Assembly: GCF_946482605.1 (NCBI RefSeq)
Contig: NZ_CAMLSE010000004.1
Coordinates: forward strand, 329,355-393,354
Direction: 5' to 3'
DNA length: 64,000 bases
Source of the DNA: an uncultured Dyadobacter sp.
GTDB taxonomy: Bacteria; Bacteroidota; Bacteroidia; Cytophagales; Spirosomataceae
This document shows positions 42,674 through 51,872 of the stretch, one piece after another. How positions within the stretch are numbered: the stretch's first letter is position 1; each line of letters begins with the position of its first letter. The notes below the pieces were generated by a model. It was not told the DNA's origin, did no database searches, and saw nothing but the letters and a program-made list of their open reading frames with translations. The translations under genes were made by a program, and so were the position numbers.

Positions 42674-44002
42674 TCAGCGTCGACCGCCCCGGAATCCGCC
42701 TCCGCCAAACCCGCCCCGGCTGAAACCACCGCCGCTAAAACCGCCTCCATTGAACGACCGGCCGCTGAATGACCGCGATGGCGCACTTTGAAATGAGTTG
42801 CTGCGGGTCATCGGACGATAGCTGCCGGATGGGGCAAAACGTTGGGAAGAGCGTACTGCGCCGCTTCTGTCCCAGTTATTGCCCCGCGCATTAGCTGACG
42901 GATTAAAATGCCTGGCCGCAGAACCGATGAATGCTGCCCGCGGCGAGTAGGCGTAATGCCGTGGGGCGACGGAGTACCGGTAGTAATGGTCATACTGGCG
43001 GTACAGGTGCGGATAGTAGCGATAGGCGCCTCCAAAAAACCATCTTGAAAAGCCCAATGAAGGCAATGCATATACCATTGGGTACCCACCCAGCCCAAAG
43101 TAGAAGCCGGAACCGTAACCATACATGCCGGGATACCACATCGCCGAGCCGTACCAGGAGGGATATCCGAACCAGTAGGAGTAAGGGTTGCCATAATTGA
43201 CCACCTTGTCTCCGGTTGGCGCAGGATAGCTGTAACCTCCCTGCGTGGCGTATTCCTGCGAAGCCTGACCAAGCTCCTGCATGGCCTGCGGATTTTGTTT
43301 CAGTTCGTCCTGATACGACGCGAGCTGTTCCTTATTTTCGGCTTCCAGCTGATCATGGACATTAGGAAGGTCTCCGCGGACTTGTCCCGGGTCATTTCGG
43401 AAACGTTCGCCCAGCTTTGCGGTCAGGTCGGAATGGTCGTTCAGGATGGAAAGCACATCGGGCATTTCTTCGAGGGTTTTGAACGCGTTTTGTGCATCCG
43501 GATCCAGCGTTGCGATCATTTGCCGGAACGCGGTACCGGCCTGCTCATTGAGATTATCGACCTGCACCAGGTCAGTATGGTGATTGTTGTAAAGCTTCCA
43601 GGCAGCCTCTTTCAATTCGGGAGTCCGGTTGGGAAGCATTGCTTCAATCTGTTCTCTGGATGTTTTACGTGGGGCAGCGGCCAGTTTGTGCATCAGGTCG
43701 GGATAACGGGTGATTTCGTAAAACCAACCCTGTTTTTTCTGCGGATATCCCTGGATCACCTGCTGAAATCCTGTACTGCTTTGTTCCCGGATGCCTGCGA
43801 GTTTTGCCAGCATGTCGGGATATTGGGTAGCAACGAGGATATCGTTGCGGACGTCGTCGTTGTAAGGAGCGATGACTTTAAGAAGGCTTTGGTCAGTGAC
43901 AATGTTTTGGGGCGCGTTACTAACCATCTGATCATCCTGGCCGTAACCGGTGAGGCTGGCGGCGGAGAGCAGAACAGTGGCGAAAAAATGAAGCGGTTTC
44001 AT
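42674..44002 (-). CDS. Secreted Tyr/Gly-rich protein of unknown function
   Basis: A 442-residue protein. A signal peptide (FFATVLLSAASLTGYG) is followed by a helical domain (residues 30-250) with repeated tyrosine-proline-aspartate motifs: ATQYPDMLAKLAG, ITRYPDLMHKLAAAPR and a related EEMPDVLSILNDH, each in a similar helix pair, which suggests three or four internal repeats. The second half is aromatic and glycine-rich (PYSYWFGYPSWYGSAMWYPG), and the C-terminus is a low-complexity run of GGGF/GGF/SRGGF units ending in RR. The layout resembles surface or matrix proteins; the family is not recognised with certainty (some likeness to DUF3300). It is followed by an inverted repeat. Confidence 0.6.
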   Translation of the reverse strand: MKPLHFFATVLLSAASLTGYGQDDQMVSNAPQNIVTDQSLLKVIAPYNDDVRNDILVATQYPDMLAKLAGIREQSSTGFQQVIQGYPQKKQGWFYEITRYPDLMHKLAAAPRKTSREQIEAMLPNRTPELKEAAWKLYNNHHTDLVQVDNLNEQAGTAFRQMIATLDPDAQNAFKTLEEMPDVLSILNDHSDLTAKLGERFRNDPGQVRGDLPNVHDQLEAENKEQLASYQDELKQNPQAMQELGQASQEYATQGGYSYPAPTGDKVVNYGNPYSYWFGYPSWYGSAMWYPGMYGYGSGFYFGLGGYPMVYALPSLGFSRWFFGGAYRYYPHLYRQYDHYYRYSVAPRHYAYSPRAAFIGSAARHFNPSANARGNNWDRSGAVRSSQRFAPSGSYRPMTRSNSFQSAPSRSFSGRSFNGGGFSGGGFSRGGFGGGGFRGGRR

Positions 44003-44103
44003 GGTCGTAACTATTAAAATTTGAATTACTAAACCTTTGATGGTGCCAAGTTACCAGGCGATTCTGTTGAAATACTGAAGATTCGGGAGGTAAGGAGGAA
44101 AAA

Positions 44104-44130
44104 CCTCCCGCGGGACGCGCGGGAGGGGAT
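44104..44130 (-). terminator. Terminator after the DUF4136 gene
   Basis: A perfect 9-bp stem CCTCCCGCG (44104-44112) with CGCGGGAGG (44118-44126) around a 5-base loop, followed by TTTTT on the minus strand. It separates the HtrA-DUF4136 unit from the Tyr/Gly-rich protein gene. Confidence 0.8.
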
Positions 44131-44134
44131 ATGA

Positions 44135-44710
44135 CTAACTTTGACCAGCCGGGAAGCTTTTCATCAGCTTCCTGACTCCCTTGTCGATGCGTTTGTCCAG
44201 CCGGTTGGGATTGGTGACATCGCCGGAGATCGCTTTTTGCCAGATGATATTGCCGGTTTTGGTATCGATGACATCGAGGATCAATGTGCCGTCGGTGCCG
44301 GTGCTCGAATAGGGATAGCCTCCGTAGGCCGGATAAGCGCCATAATACGGGTACATGCCGTAGGGCAATCCCCAGCCGAAGCGACCCCAGCCCATCATCG
44401 GGTAACCCGCGCCGCCATAGTAGTTCTTACGCACGCGCTGCGTGTAGGTATGGAACTGCAAGAGAAAGTCGGGGTGCTGAGTATTCCGGGTCATTCCCTT
44501 GCTTTCCAGCGCTTTGTCAAATGCCGTTTGGATACGATGACGGGAGAATGAGCTGGCATACATCGGGTTCTGGTTGGTTTTCATATCGGGAACAATCCAG
44601 TTATAGGTAGCTGCCTGGCCGGTGCCTACCGGCTGTTGGGGACGTTGTGCGAGCACCGCGGTGGCGCTCAGCACAGTCAGCAGTCCCAGCAAGGTGATTT
44701 GATTTTTCAT
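44135..44710 (-). CDS. DUF4136 lipoprotein-like secreted protein
   Basis: A 191-residue protein with an SPI-like signal (LLGLLTVLSATAVLAQ). The fold is DUF4136: RIQTAFDKALESKGMTRNTQHPDFLLQFH is the conserved first motif and GTLILDVIDTKTGNIIWQKAISGDV the last. Between them lies a Tyr/Gly-rich insertion (YYGGAGYPMMGWGRFGWGLP). The family is a periplasmic/outer-membrane protein of unknown biochemical role, common in Bacteroidota. It follows HtrA by 35 bases on the same strand, so it is probably cotranscribed as an envelope-stress unit. Confidence 0.8.
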   Translation of the reverse strand: MKNQITLLGLLTVLSATAVLAQRPQQPVGTGQAATYNWIVPDMKTNQNPMYASSFSRHRIQTAFDKALESKGMTRNTQHPDFLLQFHTYTQRVRKNYYGGAGYPMMGWGRFGWGLPYGMYPYYGAYPAYGGYPYSSTGTDGTLILDVIDTKTGNIIWQKAISGDVTNPNRLDKRIDKGVRKLMKSFPAGQS

Positions 44711-44745
44711 GTTTGGGTCCCCGGCCGGAAGGCCGGGGTTATGTG

Positions 44746-46263
44746 CTAGAGGCCTATTGCGAAGTATTGGATTTCGTCGTTTCCGGGGTATATGCCTTCG
44801 AGCATTACACCGCCTTTTTTGCTTTGGAGCACTTTGGCGGCTTCTTTGGCATTACCGACGGGCGTTTTGTCAATTTTAGTGATTACAAAACCTTCTTCCA
44901 TGCTGGTGTTCTGGCGGATCTTGCCTGCATTGATCTGTGTGACCTGCGCACCTGCTTCCAGGCCATACTCCTGTTTTTGCTGACGGGTCAGGTCTTTCAG
45001 TTCGATGCCGAGCTGTTCCATTACCGCAGAAGAGTTTTCACTGTTCAATGCGGTTTCTGAAATGCCTTTCAATGTGACAGTGATCACTTTTTCGGTGCCG
45101 TCGCGGTTCACGTTTACGGTTACCTTGTCCGACGGCTTGTGTTGTGCGATGGCTTCCTGCAATTGGGGCACGCTGGTAATGTCGTGACCATCAATTTTGG
45201 TGATAACGTCGCCGACTTTGATACCGGCCTCTTTGGCAGCGCTTTCATCGGCAAAGTTTTCGACACGCACGCCTTCGTCTACTTTCAGGTCAAAGGATTT
45301 GACTTTCGCCGCATCCACCTCACTGATGCCTACACCCAGATAGCCGCGTTTGACAGAGCCGAATTTGGACAGATCCTCCACTACCTTATGAGCAATGCTC
45401 GATGGTACCGCGAACGAATAGCCCGCAAATGAGCCGGTCTGGCTGGCGATGGCCGTATTGATGCCGATCAGGTTGCCATTCAGGTCCACGAGCGCGCCGC
45501 CGGAATTGCCGGGGTTTACAGCCGCATCGGTCTGGATAAAAGACTCGATCGGGGCTTTGGCATTTTCGCCGAGAATATTGATGCTGCGGCCCTTCGCACT
45601 CACGATACCAGCGGTAACAGTGGAGGTCAGGTTATAGGGGTTGCCCACCGCGAGCACCCATTGACCTACCTGAACATTCTCCGAGTTGCCAAAGGAAAGC
45701 GAGGGCAGGTTTTTGGCTTCGATCTTGATCAGGGCAATGTCGGTGTTTGGATCGCTGCCGACTACTTTGGCTTTGTACGTGTGCTTGTCGGCCAGGGTTA
45801 CTTCCAGCGATTCAGCACCCTGGATGACGTGGTTATTGGTGACAATATATCCGTCCGGATTGATGATCACGCCGGAGCCGGTGGCCTGCGGTTTTTCCAT
45901 CTTTCCCTGCGGAGCGCCCTGCTGGCCACCGAACGGGTCGCGGCCGCCAAAGAAGTCGCGGAATGCATCCGGAATTTCCATCTGGCTTACGGTTCGTTCG
46001 GGTTTCAATGTGGATTTGATATGGACCACCGCCGCAGTCGCTTTTTTGGAGGCAAATGAGAAGTCGGCCGGGATCATCGCGGCCGGGGCGTTGGTTTTAT
46101 CATCCAACCTGGCTTGCTTCACAAACGGAGTAGCGTTGCTGACCCATGTAGAAATGGTGTCCGGTTTGCCGAAATGCTCAAAAGTAGCATAGGAGGTGCC
46201 GCCCAATAATGCCGATGCGAGGGCTACTGCGGTAATTTTACTGAATTTACGTGTTGTTGACAT
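44746..46263 (-). CDS. degP: HtrA/DegP-type periplasmic serine protease
   Basis: A 505-residue protease-chaperone with an N-terminal membrane or signal segment (AVALASALLGGTSYA). The trypsin-like triad is His145 (TNNHVIQ), Asp175 (DPNTDIALIK) and Ser254 (GNSGGAL), and two PDZ domains follow (first from GYLGVGISEVDAAKV; second near ELKDLTRQQKQEYGLE). It degrades misfolded envelope proteins in the periplasm. The gene stands first in a two-gene unit with DUF4136, and a two-component system lies just upstream on the same strand, separated from it by a terminator (46371-46400). Confidence 0.93.
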   Translation of the reverse strand: MSTTRKFSKITAVALASALLGGTSYATFEHFGKPDTISTWVSNATPFVKQARLDDKTNAPAAMIPADFSFASKKATAAVVHIKSTLKPERTVSQMEIPDAFRDFFGGRDPFGGQQGAPQGKMEKPQATGSGVIINPDGYIVTNNHVIQGAESLEVTLADKHTYKAKVVGSDPNTDIALIKIEAKNLPSLSFGNSENVQVGQWVLAVGNPYNLTSTVTAGIVSAKGRSINILGENAKAPIESFIQTDAAVNPGNSGGALVDLNGNLIGINTAIASQTGSFAGYSFAVPSSIAHKVVEDLSKFGSVKRGYLGVGISEVDAAKVKSFDLKVDEGVRVENFADESAAKEAGIKVGDVITKIDGHDITSVPQLQEAIAQHKPSDKVTVNVNRDGTEKVITVTLKGISETALNSENSSAVMEQLGIELKDLTRQQKQEYGLEAGAQVTQINAGKIRQNTSMEEGFVITKIDKTPVGNAKEAAKVLQSKKGGVMLEGIYPGNDEIQYFAIGL

Positions 46264-46370
46264 AGCTGGTCAATTGATTTAAGTGTATTCAAATTTCACC
46301 AGCAATCCTGTCGCAATCCTGTGGAGATTCTGAAGACATTCTGAAGTTTCGTCTTTTTTCAAATGGACAT

Positions 46371-46400
46371 AAAAAAAGGAGGATCAGAAACCCTCCCTTT
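46371..46400 (-). terminator. Terminator after the histidine kinase gene
   Basis: GGAGG (46378-46382) and CCTCC (46392-46396) form a short stem with a 9-base loop, followed by TTTTTTT on the minus strand. It lies 40 bases after the histidine kinase stop and before the degP gene. Confidence 0.75.
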
Positions 46401-46435
46401 GATGTACTACCAGCCATGAAAAATCTTAACGTCTT

Positions 46436-47689
46436 TTACCAGACGACAGTCAGCGTATGCCATTCGCCTTCCATTTCGTAGGTCAATGTCTGCCCGTTCA
46501 CCTGGCAGATCGTATTGGCCAGCGCTAGGCCGAGCCCCAGCGATGCCGAATGGGACCCTTCTTTGCGAAAGCGTTCGAGCAGGAGCTCAGGGGCCACGTG
46601 CAGGGGAGCGCCGGTGTTGCGGACGGTCAGCCTGCTCTTTACGAGTGTAATATCGATGCTACCCTGGTCGTAGTTGTACCGGATCGCGTTCGTCATGAGG
46701 TTATTGACCAGTATTTCCGCCAGCGCGGGATGCATGACGGGGCCCGTAGGCTCTACGTCGGTTTTGACTTTGATCTGCCGCTGCTCGATCAGGTCTTCCA
46801 GGTCGCGGAGCTTACGGTTGATGATCGGTACGAGGTTAATGGGTTCCGTCCCGGCCAAAAATTGCCGGTTTTCGATCTTGGTCAGCAATAACAATGCCTG
46901 ATTGAGCTTGGATAACCTGTTGGCAGCCTCGCTGATTTCTGATAGTGCGACCACCTGTGACTCTTTCAGGCTTTCGTCCTGAAATAATCCTTCAATCTTG
47001 GACAGGATCACTGCCAGGGGCGTCTGTATCTCATGCGAGGCATTTTCTGTAAACTCTTTGAGGTTCTGGTAGGTCGCCGCGAGGCGGCCTGTGAACTGTG
47101 TTACGGATTGGTTGAGTTGTTCGAACTCCACGGTGTCCTGCTTTGGGAACGTCAGTACCTCATGTTTTTCCAGCTGGTAGGCGTCCAATGCACGTAATGT
47201 CCTGTAAAATGGCCGCCATAGCCGCCGCGAAAGCCAGCTGTTCAGAACGAGCAGCGAAATGAGCAGCAATGCGACGATGAATGTAACGGTCATCACCACC
47301 GCTTCCATTAACTGTTGTCGCTGGGCCAGCAATTTGCTGATCGTAACCCGGTACCATTGGCCTTCCACCTGTTCGTAAAAAACCAGCTGCCGGTAGGGCT
47401 GGAATTCGTTTTCGGCCTCGTTGAGCAGGCTTCGCTCCACCAATGCCACCTGGCCGGGGTACCGAACCGCTTCGAGTTGCAGGCTGTCGCCCAACTGGAG
47501 AATGTACACCGGCAGGGTATCGATATGCCGCAGCTGCCAGCTCACCTTTGCCTTGCTCCGCATGAGCTCCTTGTTCACTTCTTCGTCTATCAGGTAGTCG
47601 ACAGACACGTAGAAAAGTCCCGCGCCCAGGAGCAGCACGCAGAGCGAGGTGATAATCTGGTATTTGAGTATCCTTTCCAGCAGTTTCAT
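46436..47689 (-). CDS. Sensor histidine kinase
   Basis: A 417-residue kinase: two membrane helices (residues 10-30 and 128-150) around a periplasmic sensor of about 95 residues, a linker with a HAMP-like stretch, the HisKA box FTENASHEIQTPL with the phosphorylated His219, and the ATP-binding domain (EILVNNLMTNAIRYNYDQG, and SASLGLGLALANTICQVNG). It overlaps the response regulator by four bases. The upstream stretch of the periplasmic domain (QWYRVTISKLLAQRQQ) gives no clue to the signal. The two next genes downstream are degP and DUF4136, so cell-envelope stress is a candidate input, inferred from position only. Confidence 0.9.
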   Translation of the reverse strand: MKLLERILKYQIITSLCVLLLGAGLFYVSVDYLIDEEVNKELMRSKAKVSWQLRHIDTLPVYILQLGDSLQLEAVRYPGQVALVERSLLNEAENEFQPYRQLVFYEQVEGQWYRVTISKLLAQRQQLMEAVVMTVTFIVALLLISLLVLNSWLSRRLWRPFYRTLRALDAYQLEKHEVLTFPKQDTVEFEQLNQSVTQFTGRLAATYQNLKEFTENASHEIQTPLAVILSKIEGLFQDESLKESQVVALSEISEAANRLSKLNQALLLLTKIENRQFLAGTEPINLVPIINRKLRDLEDLIEQRQIKVKTDVEPTGPVMHPALAEILVNNLMTNAIRYNYDQGSIDITLVKSRLTVRNTGAPLHVAPELLLERFRKEGSHSASLGLGLALANTICQVNGQTLTYEMEGEWHTLTVVW

Positions 47690-48363
47690 TGCTCGCTGAA
47701 TTTATAGCCTACTCCATAAATGGATTTCAGGTAGTCGGGACAATCCTTGTCCATGAGTTTCTTTCGCAGATTTTTGATGTGTGTGTAAATAAAATCGAAG
47801 TTATCCATCAGATCGGCGTCGTCGCCCCAGAGATGCTCGGCAATGGATTCCTTGGTGAGCACGCGGTTTTTGTTGGCAATGAGATAAATAAGCAGGTCGT
47901 ACTCCTTCCTGGTCAGGACGATTTCCTGCCCGTCGACCTGCACGAGATGTTCCTGCGGGTCAATGTGAATTTTTCCAAAACGGATCTGTTGGCTGCCCTG
48001 GAAGTTGCGCCTGCGGATCACTGCCTGCACCCTTGCATTGAGTTCGGAAAGATGAAAAGGCTTGGTGAGGTAGTCGTCGGATCCCAGGTTCAGGCCGGCA
48101 ATGCGGTCATCGAGCGAGTTTTTGGCCGAAATAATGATAATGCCGGTTTCGGAATAGCTTTTTTTCAAGGCTCTCACCACATCCAGTCCGTCGCCGTCCG
48201 GCAGCATCAGGTCTACCAGTACGCAGTCATAGCGGTAAATGTCGATCTTCTCGATGGCGGTTTCGTAGTCGGCTGCCCATTCGCAAACGAAGTTCTCGCG
48301 CTGGAAGTAATTCTGGATGCTGGTGGCCAGCGCTTTTTCGTCTTCGATGAGCAGCAGTTTCAT
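47686..48363 (-). CDS. OmpR/PhoB-type response regulator
   Basis: A 225-residue regulator. The receiver domain (residues 1-115) has the phosphoacceptor Asp51 in VLVDLMLPDGDGL, Lys in LTKPFHLSEL, and the acidic pocket LLIEDEK. The C-terminal winged helix (residues 125-225) contains LTRKEYDLLIYLIANKNRVLTKESI and ends FIYTHIKNLRKKLMDKDC, the OmpR/PhoB fold that binds tandem DNA sites. Its gene precedes the histidine kinase with a four-base overlap. Targets may include the downstream degP genes; this is not shown. Confidence 0.93.
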   Translation of the reverse strand: MKLLLIEDEKALATSIQNYFQRENFVCEWAADYETAIEKIDIYRYDCVLVDLMLPDGDGLDVVRALKKSYSETGIIIISAKNSLDDRIAGLNLGSDDYLTKPFHLSELNARVQAVIRRRNFQGSQQIRFGKIHIDPQEHLVQVDGQEIVLTRKEYDLLIYLIANKNRVLTKESIAEHLWGDDADLMDNFDFIYTHIKNLRKKLMDKDCPDYLKSIYGVGYKFSEQ

Positions 48364-48420
48364 GGACCTGTTTTTTTGAACAAATGAAACTACGAAATCT
48401 GGTGGAAATCTGAAGTTGGG

Positions 48421-49434
48421 TTATTTGACCGTTCTTTTCGCCCAGTTGAATATCGTCGAATACACTTCGTCGCGGACCGGCTTTTTGGAAAGGATCAGGT
48501 CGTGCATTCCGCCCTGCACTGCCTGAATACTGTATTGGCCCACGATGTTCTGGGCCTGTTTGGCGATTTCTTCTACATTCAATACTGCGTCCCCGGTAAA
48601 AAAGGCGTCGCTCCATTTCTTTTCATCGATGGATTTCGCCGAATGCAGTACCAGCACGGGCCTGTTGATCTGCAACCCTTGAGACACCTTCAATTGGCCG
48701 TTATGGACCGCACGCACCCACCCGAGGCTGACGGGCGGCGCGATAAGGGGTTTAAAGCCGAGGCTGTAAGACCATTCCCCGTGGGCCGTGATGTGCAGGC
48801 TTTCACCGTAAAGCGGGCTCAAACCCGAGTCGATCGTAGCTTCGGGGTGTTTTTCGGCCCTTTTGATCAGCAGAGGCAGTGCAGTTTTTTTAAGCCCCGA
48901 TTTGATGTTCATGGCAAAAAAAGGGCTGTTGAGCAGTACCGCGTCGAATTGCTCTTTTCCGGTGCGCTCGCTTGCATATAGCGAAACCACGAGTCCGCCC
49001 AGGGAATGCCCGCTTAAAAGGATTTTTTCCGAGCCTTCCGACCGGATGACGGCCAGCGCCGTGTCTATATCTGCATAGTATTCAGAGAGATCGCGTACAT
49101 CATTGAATTTCTGATGGCTCAGCCAGGAGCGACCGCATTTCCGCAGATCTACGGCGTAGAAGTTGAAGCCCTCGCGGATATATCTTTCGGCCATTTCCTC
49201 CTGGAAGAAGTAGTCGTTGAACCCATGGACATACAGGACGGCCTTGGTACTTTTTTCAGGTGTGTTTTTTTTTACGATGGTGCAGGTAACACTTCCTTCA
49301 TAGTCGGAGGGCTGCACAATGGTCGCCTGCCGGAACCCTTTTCCCAGCATATCCCCATAATAGGTCACCTGGCCGCTTGCCATTCGGTACGATAGCAGGA
49401 TGAGAAGGGTTAAAAAGCAATGTTTCATGGCCAT
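48421..49434 (-). CDS. Exported alpha/beta hydrolase (serine aminopeptidase-like)
   Basis: A 337-residue protein with an N-terminal signal (FLTLLILLSYRMASGQ; a second Met two codons in is an alternative start). The alpha/beta hydrolase nucleophile motif is GHSLGGLVV, with VLYVHGFNDY as the oxyanion strand and, near the end, VLVLHSAKSID (Asp) and GGMHDL (His) as the remaining triad positions. It resembles monoacylglycerol lipase/serine aminopeptidase (S33). Substrate is unknown. It lies between the two-component system and acetolactate decarboxylase on the same strand but with gaps of about 57 bases on each side. Confidence 0.82.
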   Translation of the reverse strand: MAMKHCFLTLLILLSYRMASGQVTYYGDMLGKGFRQATIVQPSDYEGSVTCTIVKKNTPEKSTKAVLYVHGFNDYFFQEEMAERYIREGFNFYAVDLRKCGRSWLSHQKFNDVRDLSEYYADIDTALAVIRSEGSEKILLSGHSLGGLVVSLYASERTGKEQFDAVLLNSPFFAMNIKSGLKKTALPLLIKRAEKHPEATIDSGLSPLYGESLHITAHGEWSYSLGFKPLIAPPVSLGWVRAVHNGQLKVSQGLQINRPVLVLHSAKSIDEKKWSDAFFTGDAVLNVEEIAKQAQNIVGQYSIQAVQGGMHDLILSKKPVRDEVYSTIFNWAKRTVK

Positions 49435-49490
49435 ACTTGCTGATGGTTGTAAATATATACCCTGAAATACGTTGTGGCAAACCTTTGATA

Positions 49491-50321
49491 CTATTCTATC
49501 TTTTTCAGCTCCTCACCGCGATCGGGTTTCAGGTTAACATTGCGGAATTCAGCATTGGTATTGTTCTCGATCGTAAACCCTTTGGCTTCATCGATTTCTA
49601 CCCGGAGCGAGCTGGCCGTAAAGTTGAAAATATGCCCGCCCGACTTTCTGTCATCGGCGACATAATGCAGATGGAAACCGGGAACGTTGGTGCGGGCCAG
49701 GTAGGGAGGCAGCAGGAAGCCGTTGCAGATCCCTTTGGTATTTTTTAATTCAAAAACAGCCTGATTTTCCTTTAAATGTCCTGGTAATGTAGGGTAGGGC
49801 GCTTTCGCCGGACGGGCTGCGCGGGTGGTCATGGACGTAAATTCCGCTGAAATGCGCAATGCGTAAATGCCGTTGGGATTCATAACGTGGGTCAGCTGTT
49901 CCTGGACTTTTTCGTAGGTCAGGTTGGTCCCGGTGAGATAAATAGTCGTGTCGGCTTTAAAGAACTTGACAAATGCGGCGGAGGTGCTGTCCGAATCGGG
50001 TACTTCTTTGACAGAACCGTCATAGCTGATCTTGTAAACGTGCCCGCGGTCGATCAGTAATTCGCCATCGACCTTGTTGAATGTGCCCACGCCAAAGTCA
50101 CCCTTTTTCTTAAGTTGCCCAATGGTGAGATCGCCGTCGAACACACCGGCCATCAGGGCATCGATAATGGAATACTGGTACATGAAATCCGATTCAGGAG
50201 CTGCGGCGGCATGGCTGCGCGCGGGCTGATTTGACCGGCTGCATGCAGATAAAGTAACGATGATAGCAATGAGAAAACCGGGGGCGGCCTTTCTGAAACC
50301 GAAGGGCGATAGAGGGATCAT
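49491..50321 (-). CDS. budA: Acetolactate decarboxylase with a lipoprotein signal
   Basis: A 276-residue protein that should convert (S)-2-acetolactate to acetoin. The three zinc ligands are spaced as in the family: His217, His219 and His230 in FHLHYVADDRKSGGH. Glu87 (KVDGEL) and Arg156 (YALRISAEF) fill the positions of the catalytic Glu65 and Arg145 of the Brevibacillus enzyme. The odd feature is an SPII signal, FLIAIIVTLSACS (Cys27), before the enzyme starts near residue 45: a lipid-anchored envelope form. Most characterised enzymes are cytoplasmic; the Brevibacillus one is secreted. No acetolactate synthase or butanediol dehydrogenase gene is adjacent. Single gene. Confidence 0.85.
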   Translation of the reverse strand: MIPLSPFGFRKAAPGFLIAIIVTLSACSRSNQPARSHAAAAPESDFMYQYSIIDALMAGVFDGDLTIGQLKKKGDFGVGTFNKVDGELLIDRGHVYKISYDGSVKEVPDSDSTSAAFVKFFKADTTIYLTGTNLTYEKVQEQLTHVMNPNGIYALRISAEFTSMTTRAARPAKAPYPTLPGHLKENQAVFELKNTKGICNGFLLPPYLARTNVPGFHLHYVADDRKSGGHIFNFTASSLRVEIDEAKGFTIENNTNAEFRNVNLKPDRGEELKKIE

Positions 50322-50536
50322 GCGATGTAAGGGTTGGAATGTTCACAAAAAACGGCATACGAGGGCATCTTTACAATGTTTAGGCACGAGATTCCATTAA
50401 AAGGTCATTATGGTATGCTGCCGGGGTTATTTAGGAGAATAGGAGGGAATGGTGGATGCCGGTTGACAATTCAGAAAAAAAGCATCAATTTAAAACACAT
50501 AACATTCCTTCACCGATCACCAATTACTGTTAAATA

Positions 50537-51745
50537 ATGAAAAGGTTTTTATTCCTGATGCTGTTTCCGGGGCTATCGTACGCGCAGCTGACGCCCCCGG
50601 TCATGTCCGAGAAGGCGAAGAAGATCCATGCCGGGGTACTTACGATCGATACACATGCCGACGTGCCGATCAATATGATGAAGGAGGGCTTCGATATTGC
50701 CGTCGAGCATGACTATGAAAAGGATCGTTCCCAGATCGATTTCCCACGGATGGCACGCGGCGGAATGGACGGCATGTTTTTTGCCGTGTACCTGGGGCAG
50801 GGTAAGCGCACCGAGGCAGCCAACGCAGAAGCCAAGCAGAAGGCACTGGCTATTTTTGACAAAATACACGAAGCCGTGAAGGCCAATCCGCAGGCTGCCG
50901 GGCTGGCTGTTACGTCGAAGGATGCCTACCGTCTTCAGAAGGAGGGCAAAAGAGCGGTTTTTATCGGGATGGAAAACGGCTGGCCGGTAGGAAAGGATTT
51001 GTCCAATATCAAACTTTACTACGACCTGGGATTGCGCTACATCACGCTTTCCCATTCGCTGAACAACGACATATGTGATTCTTCCACGGATGGGGACGGA
51101 CCGGAGTACAACGGTTTGAGCGCTTTCGGAGAAGATGTTGTCAGAGAAATGAACCGGTTGGGCGTCATGGTGGACATTTCGCACGTTTCTGACTCTACCT
51201 TCTACGATGTCATCAAACTGACCAAAGCGCCGGTCATCGCTTCGCATTCATCCTGCCGCGCATTGTGCGACGTTCCCCGCAACATGACCGACGATATGAT
51301 CAAAACGCTGGCGAAGAACGGTGGGGTGATCCAGATCAATTTTGTGCCTGGTTTTGTCAAAAAGCCATCGCAGCCGCATGAAATGTCTTTAAAAGCATTG
51401 CGCCTGAAAATCCGGCAGACGGATCTGTCGGATGCGGATAAAAAGGCATTGCGTGACGAAATGAAAGCGATCGATGAGAAGTACAAATCGGACAGGCCGA
51501 CGGTGCAGGACGCTGTCGACCACATCGAACACGTGATCAAACTCACGAGCGTGGACCATGTGGGCATCGGGATGGATATGGATGGAGGCGGCGAGGTGAT
51601 CGGTCTGCAGGACGTGAGTCAGATCGGAGCCATTACCGAGGAACTGGTTAAAAGAGGTTACTCCGCCGGGGACATCGGGAAGATATGGGGCGGCAACATC
51701 ATGCGTGTTCTGGATCAGGTAGAAAAGGCCGCTGGCAAAATCTGA
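50537..51745 (+). CDS. Secreted membrane dipeptidase (M19 family)
   Basis: A 402-residue TIM-barrel dipeptidase with a signal peptide (FLFLMLFPGLSYAQ). The first zinc ligands are in TIDTHADVPINM, the bridging Glu in FIGMENGWPVGKDL, and further His residues in DISHVSDSTFYDV and ASHSSCRAL; DHVGIGMDMDGG supplies the catalytic Asp region. It hydrolyses dipeptides, including D-amino acid-containing ones, in the periplasm; substrates are not predictable. Single gene, followed by the branching enzyme 127 bases away. Confidence 0.9.
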   Translation: MKRFLFLMLFPGLSYAQLTPPVMSEKAKKIHAGVLTIDTHADVPINMMKEGFDIAVEHDYEKDRSQIDFPRMARGGMDGMFFAVYLGQGKRTEAANAEAKQKALAIFDKIHEAVKANPQAAGLAVTSKDAYRLQKEGKRAVFIGMENGWPVGKDLSNIKLYYDLGLRYITLSHSLNNDICDSSTDGDGPEYNGLSAFGEDVVREMNRLGVMVDISHVSDSTFYDVIKLTKAPVIASHSSCRALCDVPRNMTDDMIKTLAKNGGVIQINFVPGFVKKPSQPHEMSLKALRLKIRQTDLSDADKKALRDEMKAIDEKYKSDRPTVQDAVDHIEHVIKLTSVDHVGIGMDMDGGGEVIGLQDVSQIGAITEELVKRGYSAGDIGKIWGGNIMRVLDQVEKAAGKI

Positions 51746-51872
51746 TTTCGGTTTTGGGATGTTTCCACAGGTTTGAAACGGGCTAAAAAATATATACATT
51801 TTTATAAATAGTTTAATAAAATTGTAAATCTTACATCCTCTTATTGAATTTTACTTAATTGAAGATTTGCAA

